From assembly GCA_036735565.1 (NCBI GenBank), contig DAINOC010000002.1, forward strand, positions 30,766 through 94,765: 64,000 nt of DNA. Direction: 5' to 3'. Numbering within the stretch: the first letter of the stretch is position 1; each line of letters starts with the position of its first letter. Below the pieces are notes generated by a model, which saw only the letters and a program-made list of their open reading frames with translations, was not told the DNA's origin and made no database searches. Position numbers and translations under genes: made by a program. The DNA is from Coraliomargarita_B sp036735565. Its GTDB lineage: Bacteria > Verrucomicrobiota > Verrucomicrobiia > Opitutales > Coraliomargaritaceae. This document shows positions 1 through 7,508 of this stretch, piece by piece.

Positions 1-363
1 GTGGCCCTTACTTTGGCGAGGTTAAAGTTGCCGGAGGTTTTCCGTTTTGTGCACTGGGGTAGACCGGTGGAGGAACAAGTCCGCGATCACCCGGCGACGA
101 CACTGGCCCTGGCTACATTTCGCCCGTTCCGGACTTTCAGCACATTTTCGGTTTGGCGCTCGCAAAAAGAAATGGTGGAGATGGTCCACGGGCACACAGC
201 GGCCGAGCAAGAGGATCGGCATGCCAGTGCGATGAAGGAGCGTGAACGCCGAGATTTTCATCATGAGTTTACCACGCTCCGCTTTCGGGCGCTGTCCGAG
301 TATGGAGATTGGGAGGGGCGGACCGGTATCGTGCCCGGTCTGGGCGCATCCAATCTTGATTGA
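1..363 (+). CDS. Hypothetical protein, 3' part (possible monooxygenase-like ferredoxin-fold protein)
   Basis: An open frame runs in from the left edge and stops at 361-363, so this is probably the C-terminal 120 residues of a longer protein; the GTG at base 1 is not a proven start. The segment around residues 44-58 (FRTFSTFSVWRSQKEM) followed by a charged His-rich helix and an Arg/Phe-rich strand resembles small dimeric alpha/beta-barrel monooxygenase-like proteins of the spheroidene-monooxygenase/DUF3291 kind. That resemblance is weak and I would not assign a reaction. It lies 60 bp upstream of ruvX on the same strand. Confidence 0.45.
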   Translation: MALTLARLKLPEVFRFVHWGRPVEEQVRDHPATTLALATFRPFRTFSTFSVWRSQKEMVEMVHGHTAAEQEDRHASAMKERERRDFHHEFTTLRFRALSEYGDWEGRTGIVPGLGASNLD

Positions 364-423
364 TAGACCGGGGTGTATTTTGATAACTTCCTTCCCACCT
401 TCCCACCCTCTCCCCACTCAAAC

Positions 424-861
424 ATGAACACACTTGGCATCGACTGGGGGGAGAAGCGGATCGGCCTGGCCTTTGCCGATGAATTGGGTATTGCCTTGCC
501 GCTTCCGGCGGCGGTGGCGGCGACGAAGCGGGAGCGCCTGCAGCAGATCGAGGCGGTCATCGCGGCCCGCCGGGTGCAACGCATCGTGGTGGGCTATCCG
601 CTGAACATGAATGGGACGGTGGGCTTCAAGGCGCGGGAGGTGGATGTCTTTATCGAGGAGATCGAGAAACGCTTCAAACTCCCGGTGCATCGGATCGATG
701 AGCGCCTCTCCAGTCATAGCGTGGAGCAGGGCTTCAAGGGGCAGAAGAAAAAACCCGACCGCAAAAGCGGGGAGATTGACTCCCGTGCGGCGGCTCTGAT
801 TCTGCAGGACTTTATGGAAGAAGCGCGCTTGCGTGATCAGGCGGAGCGCGGGGGCGGATGA
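424..861 (+). CDS. ruvX: Holliday junction resolvase-like RuvX (YqgF)
   Basis: 145 residues, the usual size for RuvX/YqgF, an RNase H-fold protein implicated in Holliday junction resolution and in 16S rRNA 5'-end maturation. The N-terminus carries the family signature GIDWGEKRIG (first acidic metal ligand at Asp6), followed by VGYPLNMNG in the middle and RIDERLSS then IDSRAAALIL near the C-terminus, which supply the remaining acidic residues. The ATG at 424 is chosen because the family motif begins four residues later; an in-frame ATG at 373 would add an unconserved leader. No clear Shine-Dalgarno is visible. The TGA overlaps the ATG of the next gene by 4 bp, suggesting translational coupling. 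Confidence 0.92.
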   Translation: MNTLGIDWGEKRIGLAFADELGIALPLPAAVAATKRERLQQIEAVIAARRVQRIVVGYPLNMNGTVGFKAREVDVFIEEIEKRFKLPVHRIDERLSSHSVEQGFKGQKKKPDRKSGEIDSRAAALILQDFMEEARLRDQAERGGG

Positions 862-1382
862 TTCGATTGCATTTTCCGGAATTTCTCGCCAGCGTTAGCC
901 CCATAATGAGCGATCAAACTGTAAAGAAAAAGAAGCCAATCCTCGGGTGGGTCGGAGCGGGGGTGGCTCTCTTTGCTCTGTTACTGCTGCCCCTGATCGG
1001 GTTGGAGAAGAAGGCGGTCTTCTCGGATGCGGACAGCAGGGAAACGTTTGGAGTGTTTGCGCTGATCGGGGGAGCGAGCGAAATGTGGACGCCGGAGGAG
1101 AGGATCTGGCAGGTGAATGGGGCTGCCGCGGTGATTTTCATCAGCTCGGCACTCGCCTTCCTTGGCCGGGGGGCCGCCTTGCGCTTGGGTGCCGGAGTCG
1201 TCGGATTGGCGGCCAGTTGCGTTCTGCTGCGTCCGGCGTTTTTCCCGGGTAGTTTTTTTGTGCCGTTTTTTGTGGGCGGAAGCTACGCTTTGATGTTGGG
1301 CTTCATCCTGGTGATGCTTGATGGGCTGGTCGGGGTCGTATCCGCGTGCCCGAAGGGCTTTTGGAAGTTTCGACTTAAATGA
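858..1382 (+). CDS. Four-helix membrane protein of unknown function
   Basis: 174 residues with a Lys-rich start (VKKKKPILGW) followed by about four hydrophobic spans: near residues 30-50, 88-106, 110-124 and 128-158. I do not recognise the family. The ATG at 858 forms an ATGA overlap with ruvX, but a second ATG at 906 (MSDQTVKKKK) starts immediately before the lysine-rich cytoplasmic segment and is an equally good start (158 residues). Co-transcription with ruvX is likely from the overlap. No catalytic motif is seen. Confidence 0.65.
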   Translation: MIRLHFPEFLASVSPIMSDQTVKKKKPILGWVGAGVALFALLLLPLIGLEKKAVFSDADSRETFGVFALIGGASEMWTPEERIWQVNGAAAVIFISSALAFLGRGAALRLGAGVVGLAASCVLLRPAFFPGSFFVPFFVGGSYALMLGFILVMLDGLVGVVSACPKGFWKFRLK

Positions 1383-1392
1383 CGGCGATTCA

Positions 1393-1450
1393 CACGCGTC
1401 CTGTCCGGCATAGCTCACGGAGCGACGCCGGAAGCTCGCAGAGCGAAGCG
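1393..1450. repeat. 58-bp direct repeat, copy 1
   Basis: Identical over all 58 bases to 1785-1842, in the same orientation, 392 bp apart. It starts CACGCGTCCTGTCCGG and ends AGAGCGAAGCG. The inner part (TCCGGC...GCCGGA) can fold into a hairpin. The two copies enclose the GIY-YIG nuclease gene. Confidence 0.95.
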
Positions 1451-1456
1451 ATCACT

Positions 1457-1702
1457 CTAATCAATCAGTCTTTTGCTGGTAAAAGCTTTGCCTGAGTGCG
1501 ATTTGAGATAGAGCTCGAATTCCTTGGCTTTCTTCTCGGATGGAAAGGCACAGTAAAAGATCACTTTCCAAGGTTTGTATTTTGCGGTGTGCGGGCTCTT
1601 GCCCGCATTATGCGTAGCAAGTCGATTCCTGAGGTTGGTGGAGTAGCCGATGTACGTCTGATCCGGCCAATTCAGTGATCGCAAAATGTAAACGTAGTGC
1701 AT
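1457..1702 (-). CDS. Small GIY-YIG endonuclease-domain protein
   Basis: 81 residues consisting almost only of a GIY-YIG nuclease domain: HYVYILRS at residues 2-9 (first Tyr pair), TYIGYS near 17-22, a catalytic-type Arg in NLRNRLATHN, and EAKxxE-like SEKKAKEFELYLKS. Family members cut DNA and include UvrC, homing endonucleases and many stand-alone proteins of unknown role. The frame is open upstream to 1810, but those extra 36 codons run through the 58-bp repeat and are not conserved-looking, so ATG at 1702 is taken. The gene is enclosed by identical 58-bp direct repeats and lies next to tRNA-Gly, like a small mobile cassette. Confidence 0.85.
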   Translation of the reverse strand: MHYVYILRSLNWPDQTYIGYSTNLRNRLATHNAGKSPHTAKYKPWKVIFYCAFPSEKKAKEFELYLKSHSGKAFTSKRLID

Positions 1703-1784
1703 GGCGGGGATAGTAGAGGCCCGTGCGTCGCCCGTTGGGCTATGCAGGGCACGCTCGCTGGCTGCAATCTCCACGAGGCGGAGC

Positions 1785-1842
1785 CACGCGTCCTGTCCGG
1801 CATAGCTCACGGAGCGACGCCGGAAGCTCGCAGAGCGAAGCG
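1785..1842. repeat. 58-bp direct repeat, copy 2, abutting tRNA-Gly
   Basis: Identical to 1393-1450. Its last base (1842) is directly adjacent to the CCA end of the tRNA-Gly gene (1843), so the repeat junction coincides exactly with the tRNA 3' terminus. Confidence 0.95.
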
Positions 1843-1916
<74 letters not shown>

Positions 1917-2064
1917 GGTTAGCTTCAGCCCGGCACGATGGCGAAGTGGGCGCCATTGGGTCAAGCCGGGAATTTGCTGAATTGCTTTTCCCTGATGGGG
2001 TGTTCATCTTCGTAACCTTTTCCCGAAAACCGGCGCATCCGGCGCTTTGCCAAATCTTCCATCC

Positions 2065-2847
2065 GTGACTATCCTCCGCAAACTAGGGCGCTTCAGCTTA
2101 AGTGGCGTGCATGAGCTTGGCGAAATCAGTATTTTCGGCTTTGGGGCGATAGCGGCCTACGCGGTGCAGCGCCGGCGTCTGGCTAAGTTGATTTCGGCGA
2201 TTCATGAGATCGGGGTGCGCTGCGTGCCGATTGTCGCCATCGTCGGGCTCTTTACTGGTTTGGTGATGGGGCTGCAGCTTTACTACACGCTGGTCAAATT
2301 TGGAGCCGAATCCGCGCTGGGGACGGCGGTGGCGCTTTCCCTGATCCGCGAGCTCGGGCCCGTGCTGGCGGCTTTGATGGTCGTGGGTCAGGCCGGATCG
2401 GCGCTGGCGTCGGAGCTCGGCATCCAGCGCAACGACGAGCAGATCGACGCGCTGCAGACCATGGGTCTCCAGCCGGCGGGCTTTTTGGTGGGGCCCCGCA
2501 TCATCGCGGCGGTGATTTGTTTCCCCATGCTGACGGCGATCTTTGATTTGATCGGTATCTTCGGCGGGTATGTGACGGGCTCGCTGCTGTTGAATGTGGA
2601 TCCCGGCGTCTATTGGAGCAAAGTCTTTGAAAATGTAACGTGGTCGGACGTGCGCGGCGGCTTCCTCAAGTCGCTGGTATTCGGTCTGGTGACCATCACG
2701 ATCTGTGCCTATCGCGGCTTCAATACCCACCGCAAGGCCTCCTTCCCCGGGGTGCGCGGGGTCAGCGAGTCGGCGACGCGGGCGGTGGTCTGGTCCAGTA
2801 TTTCGGTGTTGGCCTTTGATTATCTCATTACCTCATTTCTTCTTTAA
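2065..2847 (+). CDS. mlaE: MlaE-type ABC transporter permease
   Basis: About 260 residues. Permease of the Mla/MCE lipid ABC transporter, which moves phospholipids between inner and outer membrane. Family features: the amphipathic N-terminal helix, five to six hydrophobic spans, and the MlaE block with LIRELGPVLAALMVVGQAGSA and EIDALQTMG-like QIDALQTMGLQP. The C-terminus ends DYLITSFLL, typical of the family. GTG at 2065 or TTG at 2047 are both possible starts; there is no ATG. First gene of a tight mlaE-F-D-C-A operon: the ATPase gene starts one base after its stop codon. Confidence 0.9.
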   Translation: MTILRKLGRFSLSGVHELGEISIFGFGAIAAYAVQRRRLAKLISAIHEIGVRCVPIVAIVGLFTGLVMGLQLYYTLVKFGAESALGTAVALSLIRELGPVLAALMVVGQAGSALASELGIQRNDEQIDALQTMGLQPAGFLVGPRIIAAVICFPMLTAIFDLIGIFGGYVTGSLLLNVDPGVYWSKVFENVTWSDVRGGFLKSLVFGLVTITICAYRGFNTHRKASFPGVRGVSESATRAVVWSSISVLAFDYLITSFLL

Positions 2848-3600
2848 ATGGAAGCGAACCTGAGCATAAGCGGCCTGAAGAAGCACTTCGGCGACAAGAA
2901 GGTCCTGGACGGCATCGATCTGGAAGTGAGCGAGGCCTCGGTGACGACGGTCATCGGCAAGAGCGGTATCGGTAAGTCGGTCCTGCTAAAGTGCATTGCC
3001 GGCCTGATGCAACCGGATGGGGGCCGCATCGAACTAAACGGCAAGCCCATCGGGCACCGGGACCTGCATCCCACGGGGGAGGGCTCGCTGGTTTTCAGCT
3101 ACATGTTCCAGAACAATGCGCTGTTCGACTCTTTGACGGCCTATGAGAACATCGCGCTGCCGCTGCGGGAGGCGACTTCGCTCTCCGGCGTAGAGATCCG
3201 CGAGCGGGTGGAGGCGATGTTGGAGCAGGTTGAATTGACAGAGGCGGCGAATCGCTTTCCTGGTGAGCTGTCTGGCGGGATGAAAAAGCGCGTGGCGCTG
3301 GCGCGGGCCATGATCACCAAGCCGCAGGTCGTGCTCTTTGACGAGCCGACCACGGGCCTCGACCCGGAGCGCAAATTCGCGGTATTTGAGATGATTGCGG
3401 ACTACCGCAAGCGCTTTGGCTTCACGGCGCTGCTGGTCAGCCACGACATTCCGGAAGTCTTCGAGATCAGCGACCGAGTCGCCTGGCTCGACGGCGGGCA
3501 GATCCGGTTTTTTGGGCCTCCGGCGGAGCTTGACAGTGAAGCGGCATCGGCGCTTGCCGGATTTCTCGACAAGGCCAACCATGGCAAAATGAAACTCTAA
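2848..3600 (+). CDS. mlaF: MlaF-type ABC transporter ATP-binding protein
   Basis: 250 residues. ATPase driving the Mla lipid transporter. Walker A GKSGIGKS at 37-44, signature LSGGM at 141-145, Walker B VVLFDE at 161-166 with catalytic Glu166, and switch His199 (LLVSHD). It abuts mlaE with no gap and precedes mlaD by 16 bp. The E. coli system has a STAS-domain partner, MlaB; no such gene lies in this operon, so the ATPase may work without it or use one encoded elsewhere. Confidence 0.93.
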   Translation: MEANLSISGLKKHFGDKKVLDGIDLEVSEASVTTVIGKSGIGKSVLLKCIAGLMQPDGGRIELNGKPIGHRDLHPTGEGSLVFSYMFQNNALFDSLTAYENIALPLREATSLSGVEIRERVEAMLEQVELTEAANRFPGELSGGMKKRVALARAMITKPQVVLFDEPTTGLDPERKFAVFEMIADYRKRFGFTALLVSHDIPEVFEISDRVAWLDGGQIRFFGPPAELDSEAASALAGFLDKANHGKMKL

Positions 3601-3616
3601 CAGAATCCTCTCTATT

Positions 3617-4072
3617 ATGAACAACCGAACCATTGAATTTTTAGTTGGCAGCTTCGTGCTCGTCGGGCTGGTGGCCGTTCTTTATCTCGCGATTCAGGTG
3701 GGTGGTGCGCGTTTCTTCGGGAGCGACAGCTACGAGTTGAAGGCGCGTTTCAGCAGTGCGGGCGGGGTGAATCCGGGCAGCCGTGTTGAGATCGCCGGAG
3801 TGCGGGTCGGCACCGTCAAATCGATCGTGCTGGATGAGGATTTTTACGCGATGATCACTCTGGAGCTGCCCAAGCACATCCGATTGGACGAAGACACGAT
3901 GGCATCGATCAAGACGGCCGGACTCATCGGCGACCGCTACATTTTACTCTCTCCGGGTGGCTCGGGGATCCCGCTGGAGCCGGGGGACACCCTGTTTGAT
4001 ACGGAATCGGCACTGGATATCGAGAGCTTGATCAGCAAATTTGCCCTTGGCGGAATCGACAGCGGCGAGTAA
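3617..4072 (+). CDS. mlaD: MlaD, MCE-domain lipid-binding protein
   Basis: 151 residues. One N-terminal membrane anchor (about residues 8-28, GSFVLVGLVAVLYLAIQVGG) then a single MCE domain: YELKARFSSAGGVNPGSRVEIAGVRVG-type core and a C-terminal loop with GDRYILLSPGG. Single-MCE proteins form a hexameric ring that channels lipid in the periplasm, fixed to MlaEF. Length and layout match E. coli MlaD (about 180 residues) with a shorter tail. Third gene of the operon. Confidence 0.92.
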   Translation: MNNRTIEFLVGSFVLVGLVAVLYLAIQVGGARFFGSDSYELKARFSSAGGVNPGSRVEIAGVRVGTVKSIVLDEDFYAMITLELPKHIRLDEDTMASIKTAGLIGDRYILLSPGGSGIPLEPGDTLFDTESALDIESLISKFALGGIDSGE

Positions 4073-4114
4073 TTTTTCGGCTGCTCCATCCGATAAGAAG
4101 TTTAAATAGTAATT

Positions 4115-4732
4115 ATGAATCTCCGGTCTCTCCTTTTCATTCTCTTTGCCACGGCGGCGATTTCGTCAGTGCAGGCCGCCTCGCCGGAAGTTGACCGGCT
4201 GGAAGCTACCGTTAACCAGGCGCTCGACGCCGTCTACTCGGCAGAGGCGGTGGACCTCTCCAAGGCTGAAAAGTGCGACCGCGTGCGGGCGATACTGGAG
4301 GCGAACTACGACCTCAATGTGATCATCCGCCGGGCAATCGGCCGCAACTGGCGGAACTTCAATGCCAGCCAACAGGAGACGGTGTTGGAGTTGGTCAAGC
4401 AGTTGGTGGTCAAAGCCTACGTGGACAATATGAACGGACAGGCCCGCCCGGAGATCAGCTTCAGCGACGCTATGGCTTTGTCGGACAAGCGGATGGAGAT
4501 TCAGTCGACGGTAAAAACCGGTGAGCGCTCGGTATCGGTGCTTTATCGCCTGGGGCTCATGCAGTCGGGCTGGGAGATCTATGACGTGGTGGGCGAGGGC
4601 ATCAGCGTGGTTTCCAACTACCGCCAGCAAATCGACGATCACTTTCGCCGGGGCAACGCGGCAGATCTCATTGCGAAGCTCGAGGACTTGCTCGATACCG
4701 ATACTCTCTCGGAGGAATCCCTTAAACTCTAA
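4115..4732 (+). CDS. mlaC: MlaC-type periplasmic phospholipid-binding protein
   Basis: 205 residues with a clear signal peptide (MNLRSLLFILFATAAISSVQAA, cleavage near residue 22). The rest matches the MlaC/Ttg2D fold: helical N-terminal half, then NVIIRRAIGRNWRNFNASQQ, VKAYVDNM, and the C-terminal WEIYDVVGEGISVVSNYR motif that is highly conserved in MlaC. The protein shuttles phospholipid between the outer-membrane MlaA complex and inner-membrane MlaFEDB. It lies 42 bp after mlaD and 14 bp before mlaA. Confidence 0.92.
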   Translation: MNLRSLLFILFATAAISSVQAASPEVDRLEATVNQALDAVYSAEAVDLSKAEKCDRVRAILEANYDLNVIIRRAIGRNWRNFNASQQETVLELVKQLVVKAYVDNMNGQARPEISFSDAMALSDKRMEIQSTVKTGERSVSVLYRLGLMQSGWEIYDVVGEGISVVSNYRQQIDDHFRRGNAADLIAKLEDLLDTDTLSEESLKL

Positions 4733-4746
4733 CCAAACCCCACACG

Positions 4747-5493
4747 ATGTATTCCCGTTTCACTACGCTTTGTGCCTGCCTGCTTGGCAGTCTGCTCCCA
4801 CTAGCCCTCTCGGCGCAGGACTATCTCGACGACAGCGATTTCTTTGAGGAGGATTTGGATGGTGACACGGGCATCAGTGACCCGCTGGAGTCGCTGAACC
4901 GGGTGACTTTTCAGGTCAATGACTTCGTGATTGTTAATGTGGTCAAGCCACTGGCGGATGGCTATCAGGCGATCACGCCCGATACGGTGGAGACGGCGGC
5001 CAGCAATTTTTTCCGCAACCTCAAATACCCGGTTCGTCTGGTGGGCAATCTCCTGCAGGGCCGGGTTGAGGGGGCGTTGAAGGAAACGGGCCGCTTCGCA
5101 ATCAACAGCACTGTGGGCATCGCGGGTCTGATGACGCCAGCAGACTCCGTTGACGGTCTGGCGCCGATTCCGGCAGAGGACATTGGTCAGGCTCTCGGGA
5201 GTTGGGGTATCGGAGAGGGTCCGTATCTGGTGCTGCCGCTGTTAGGGCCTTCGAACCTGCGTGACCTTTTCGGCTTTGTCGGAGACCGCATGGTCAATCC
5301 GCTGGATGAGCCCTTCAGTGCGATCGACGATTGGAGTTGGGAGTGGGAAGTGGCTCTCGGTGTCAGTGAGTTTGTCGTGGTCAGCCCGACTTTGGTGGAC
5401 CGCTATTTGCAAATCAAAGGCTCGGCGATTGATCCCTATGGCTCGGTGAAGAACGGTTTCACCCAGATGCGTCGGCGGGCGATTGCCGAGTAG
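4747..5493 (+). CDS. mlaA: MlaA (VacJ) family outer-membrane protein
   Basis: 248 residues. Signal peptide at 1-22 (ending LSAQ), an acidic linker, then the VacJ domain: DPLESLNRVTFQVNDF, VRLVGNLLQGR, FAINSTVGIAGLMTPA, LGSWGIGEGPYLVLPLLGPS and DRYLQIKG. MlaA removes mislocalised phospholipid from the outer leaflet. E. coli MlaA is a lipoprotein; here there is no lipobox Cys at the expected cleavage site, so it looks like a signal-peptidase I substrate. That mlaA sits in the operon rather than apart (as in E. coli) makes the whole pathway one unit. Confidence 0.93.
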   Translation: MYSRFTTLCACLLGSLLPLALSAQDYLDDSDFFEEDLDGDTGISDPLESLNRVTFQVNDFVIVNVVKPLADGYQAITPDTVETAASNFFRNLKYPVRLVGNLLQGRVEGALKETGRFAINSTVGIAGLMTPADSVDGLAPIPAEDIGQALGSWGIGEGPYLVLPLLGPSNLRDLFGFVGDRMVNPLDEPFSAIDDWSWEWEVALGVSEFVVVSPTLVDRYLQIKGSAIDPYGSVKNGFTQMRRRAIAE

Positions 5494-5901
5494 CCGGCCT
5501 GGCAGCCGCGTCAGACATGGCACATGGCTGAAACGCCAACCCGGTTCTGGCCCGAGAGGACACGGTCCGCTACCTCATTTTGGATTCGATCTACCAATAA
5601 AGTCAGCGAGTGGTATTAGACCGGGTCTACTATGAATGGCACTTGGTTAAGCCCGGTTCCCGTAGTGCGCAGCTTCAGCAAGCATCTTTCCTTCGCTCGC
5701 TCAAACAACCACAAACCCTTGTGAAGCTGCGGGCTACGCCGGACCACCTCCCTTGTCGTCCGCCGGTTTCAGCGGTTAACACCCTTAACTCAGTGCCATT
5801 CGGTCTACTATCTTTCGAACCTTCGGCGGCTCTCCTAGTTGATCTGAGAGAGGAGCGTCACTCGACGGCGTCCCCCCCCCGGCGGTCCTCGTAGCTTGAC
5901 T
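5494..5901. other. Gene-free stretch holding a dispersed repeat
   Basis: Bases 5532-5619 match 24126-24253 (see repeat entry). From 5620 to 5901 I see no convincing gene: open frames here lack start context and family resemblance. The strands contain short direct and inverted motifs and a run of nine C at about 5872-5880. It separates the 3' ends of mlaA and pal, which converge. Confidence 0.6.
5532..5619 (+). repeat. Dispersed repeat, copy 1 (about 88 bp)
   Basis: Shares GAGGACACGGTCCGCTACC, ATTTTGGATTCGAT, and GTGGTATTAG-like blocks in the same order with 24126-24253. This copy lacks the roughly 40-bp palindrome found inside the other copy, so it represents the uninterrupted form. Confidence 0.8.
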
Positions 5902-6468
5902 TTATTTAAGCAGGATTAGATCCGCGCGGCGGTCCTGGACGGACTCGGCCTTGGAGAGGCCGGGAGTGGCTTCGAGACTGCCCTTGGAGAGTTTCTCAAT
6001 ACGCAGCGGCGTGATGCCGAGCGTGCCGAGATAGTTGCTCACGCTTTCGGCCCGGCGGTCGCCGAGGGCCAGATTGTATTCGGCGGTGCCATACCAGTCG
6101 CAGTGACCTTCGATCAACAGACCCATGGAGGGGTTGGCTTCGAGGTAATCGGCCGCTTGCTGGAGCTTCGCCCGCTCGGAAGCGGCGATGGAGGAGGAAT
6201 CAAAACCGAAAAAGACCGAAGGCAGAACACCGGTGATCATCTCGCGACCGTTATACATGCCATCGCTGATGCCGCTGTTGGCACCGCGCAGTTGCAGGTC
6301 ACTGTCGGTGCTCCAGTCCGAGACGCCGTCCGGGATGATGTTGCCGAAGTCGGCGTTTTGGCTGCCGGTTTGGCTGGAGACGGACGTCGGAGCTTGCTTT
6401 TTTGTGCAAGCGGGAAGCAGGAACAACGCGAGAAAAATAAGCAGGAACGAGCAGACAGACTTTTGCAT
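5902..6468 (-). CDS. pal: Peptidoglycan-associated lipoprotein (Pal/OmpA family)
   Basis: 188 residues. Lipoprotein signal with lipobox LLPAC, lipidation at Cys21, a Ser/Thr/Gln-rich linker, then an OmpA-like domain from about residue 85: FGFDSSSI, LEANPSMGLLIEGHCDWYGT, YNLALGDRRAESVSNYL and QDRRADLIL. The Asp and Arg that hold meso-diaminopimelate in this family are present (Asp in CDWYGTAEYN, Arg in GDRRA). It would tether the outer membrane to the cell wall. No tol genes are adjacent in the window. Transcribed divergently from the chelatase gene across an 80-bp gap. Confidence 0.9.
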   Translation of the reverse strand: MQKSVCSFLLIFLALFLLPACTKKQAPTSVSSQTGSQNADFGNIIPDGVSDWSTDSDLQLRGANSGISDGMYNGREMITGVLPSVFFGFDSSSIAASERAKLQQAADYLEANPSMGLLIEGHCDWYGTAEYNLALGDRRAESVSNYLGTLGITPLRIEKLSKGSLEATPGLSKAESVQDRRADLILLK

Positions 6469-6548
6469 GAGGTTGAAAGTTGGCGAGTTGGTTTGTTTCC
6501 CGCAAACATTTTCGTTTGATTTCCGTTCGATCTTTCATCGCACCAAAC

Positions 6549-7373
6549 ATGCCGCCCCCGACAATTTTTTTGACCGACAATGGATCGCTTCGTCCGGAGG
6601 CGACCTACCGGCTACGCGAGTTGGCCGCAGCATTGAGTGGCCGGACGGGGCACCTGGTGGAGGCGGTGAGTTTGTTGCACTCGCACAAGATCCCTGCGGA
6701 TCAGCTGGGCGGGCAGTCGGCGACGATCGTGAAGCGGCGGCTACGGGAGTGCTTTGCTCTGGGTAAGCGGGACTTTGTGGTGTTGCCGCTTTTTCTCGGT
6801 CCCAGTCTGGCCATCACTGATTATCTGCCTGAGGTCGTCGAGGAACTGAAGAGAGAATGCCCGGATTTTCGGTTGCGCATTGCCGAAACGCTGGCCGGGC
6901 CTTCAGTGGAGCAGCCGGATGCGCGGCTCGCAGTGGCGCTGGCCGATCAGCTGCGGCAACTGGGCCCTATGGCTGAGGGGGAGCGGGTTGCGCTGGTGGA
7001 CCACGGCACCCCGATCCGGCCGGTCAACACGCTGCGCGACACGGTTGCGCGGCAGCTTGCGGAAACGCTGGGGCATCCGGTGCAAGCATCCTCGATGGAG
7101 CGACGGGAGGGCCCGGACTATGCCTTCAACGAGCCTCTGCTGGAGGGGCTTGGAGGACTGGCTGAATTCTCCGGCGGGTCGTTGCGCCTCGCGATGTTTT
7201 TTCTGCTGCCCGGGCGTCATGCCGGCGCTGGAGGGGATGTGGCGACCATTGCCGAGGGCCTGGTGCAGGACGGTGCTTTTGCCTCGGTCTCGATGGCGCC
7301 GCTGCTCGGCGAGCATCCCCTCATTCTCGAGATCCTCGAAGACCGGTTGGCGGAAGTTCTGCGTGCGGCGTAG
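6549..7373 (+). CDS. CbiX/SirB-type sirohydrochlorin chelatase-like protein
   Basis: 274 residues in two homologous halves, like long CbiX proteins that insert Co or Fe into sirohydrochlorin. The first half starts IFLTDNGSLRPEAT where family members have HGS: the usual metal-site His is Asn11. The second half keeps His152 in LVDHGTP. LPLFLGPSLAI and MFFLLPGRH are the two family strand-loop motifs (usually followed by His/Gly at the site). An iron chelatase role would fit the siroheme nitrite reductase encoded near 51 kb, but this is inference. ATG 6549 is chosen as the family N-terminus begins there; an upstream in-frame ATG at 6480 lies in the promoter region of pal. Confidence 0.78.
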   Translation: MPPPTIFLTDNGSLRPEATYRLRELAAALSGRTGHLVEAVSLLHSHKIPADQLGGQSATIVKRRLRECFALGKRDFVVLPLFLGPSLAITDYLPEVVEELKRECPDFRLRIAETLAGPSVEQPDARLAVALADQLRQLGPMAEGERVALVDHGTPIRPVNTLRDTVARQLAETLGHPVQASSMERREGPDYAFNEPLLEGLGGLAEFSGGSLRLAMFFLLPGRHAGAGGDVATIAEGLVQDGAFASVSMAPLLGEHPLILEILEDRLAEVLRAA

Positions 7374-7457
7374 TGGGGTGGCGTGCCGGTGCGTTGAGCG
7401 TTGGGCTGGAGCCTTGGGTGTTCCGGGGTCCGGGCGGAGCCGGACCCTCCCTGCAAA

Positions 7458-7485
7458 AAAGGCCCGATCTTTCGACCGGGCCTTT
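7458..7485 (-). terminator. Rho-independent terminator of enolase
   Basis: Stem AAAGGCCCG/CGGGCCTTT (7458-7466 and 7477-7485) with a six-T run on the minus strand, 24 bp after the enolase stop. The plus strand has only a broken T run, so the main direction is minus, though it may also help to end the chelatase transcript. Confidence 0.88.
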
Positions 7486-7508
7486 GTTAAGAGCGTTTAC
7501 CTGTTGAA

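Noticed and set aside
1393..1842. Attachment sites of a phage or integrative element
   Set aside because: No integrase lies between the repeats; the Xer protein at 37 kb is of the chromosomal type. A nuclease-associated element fits better.
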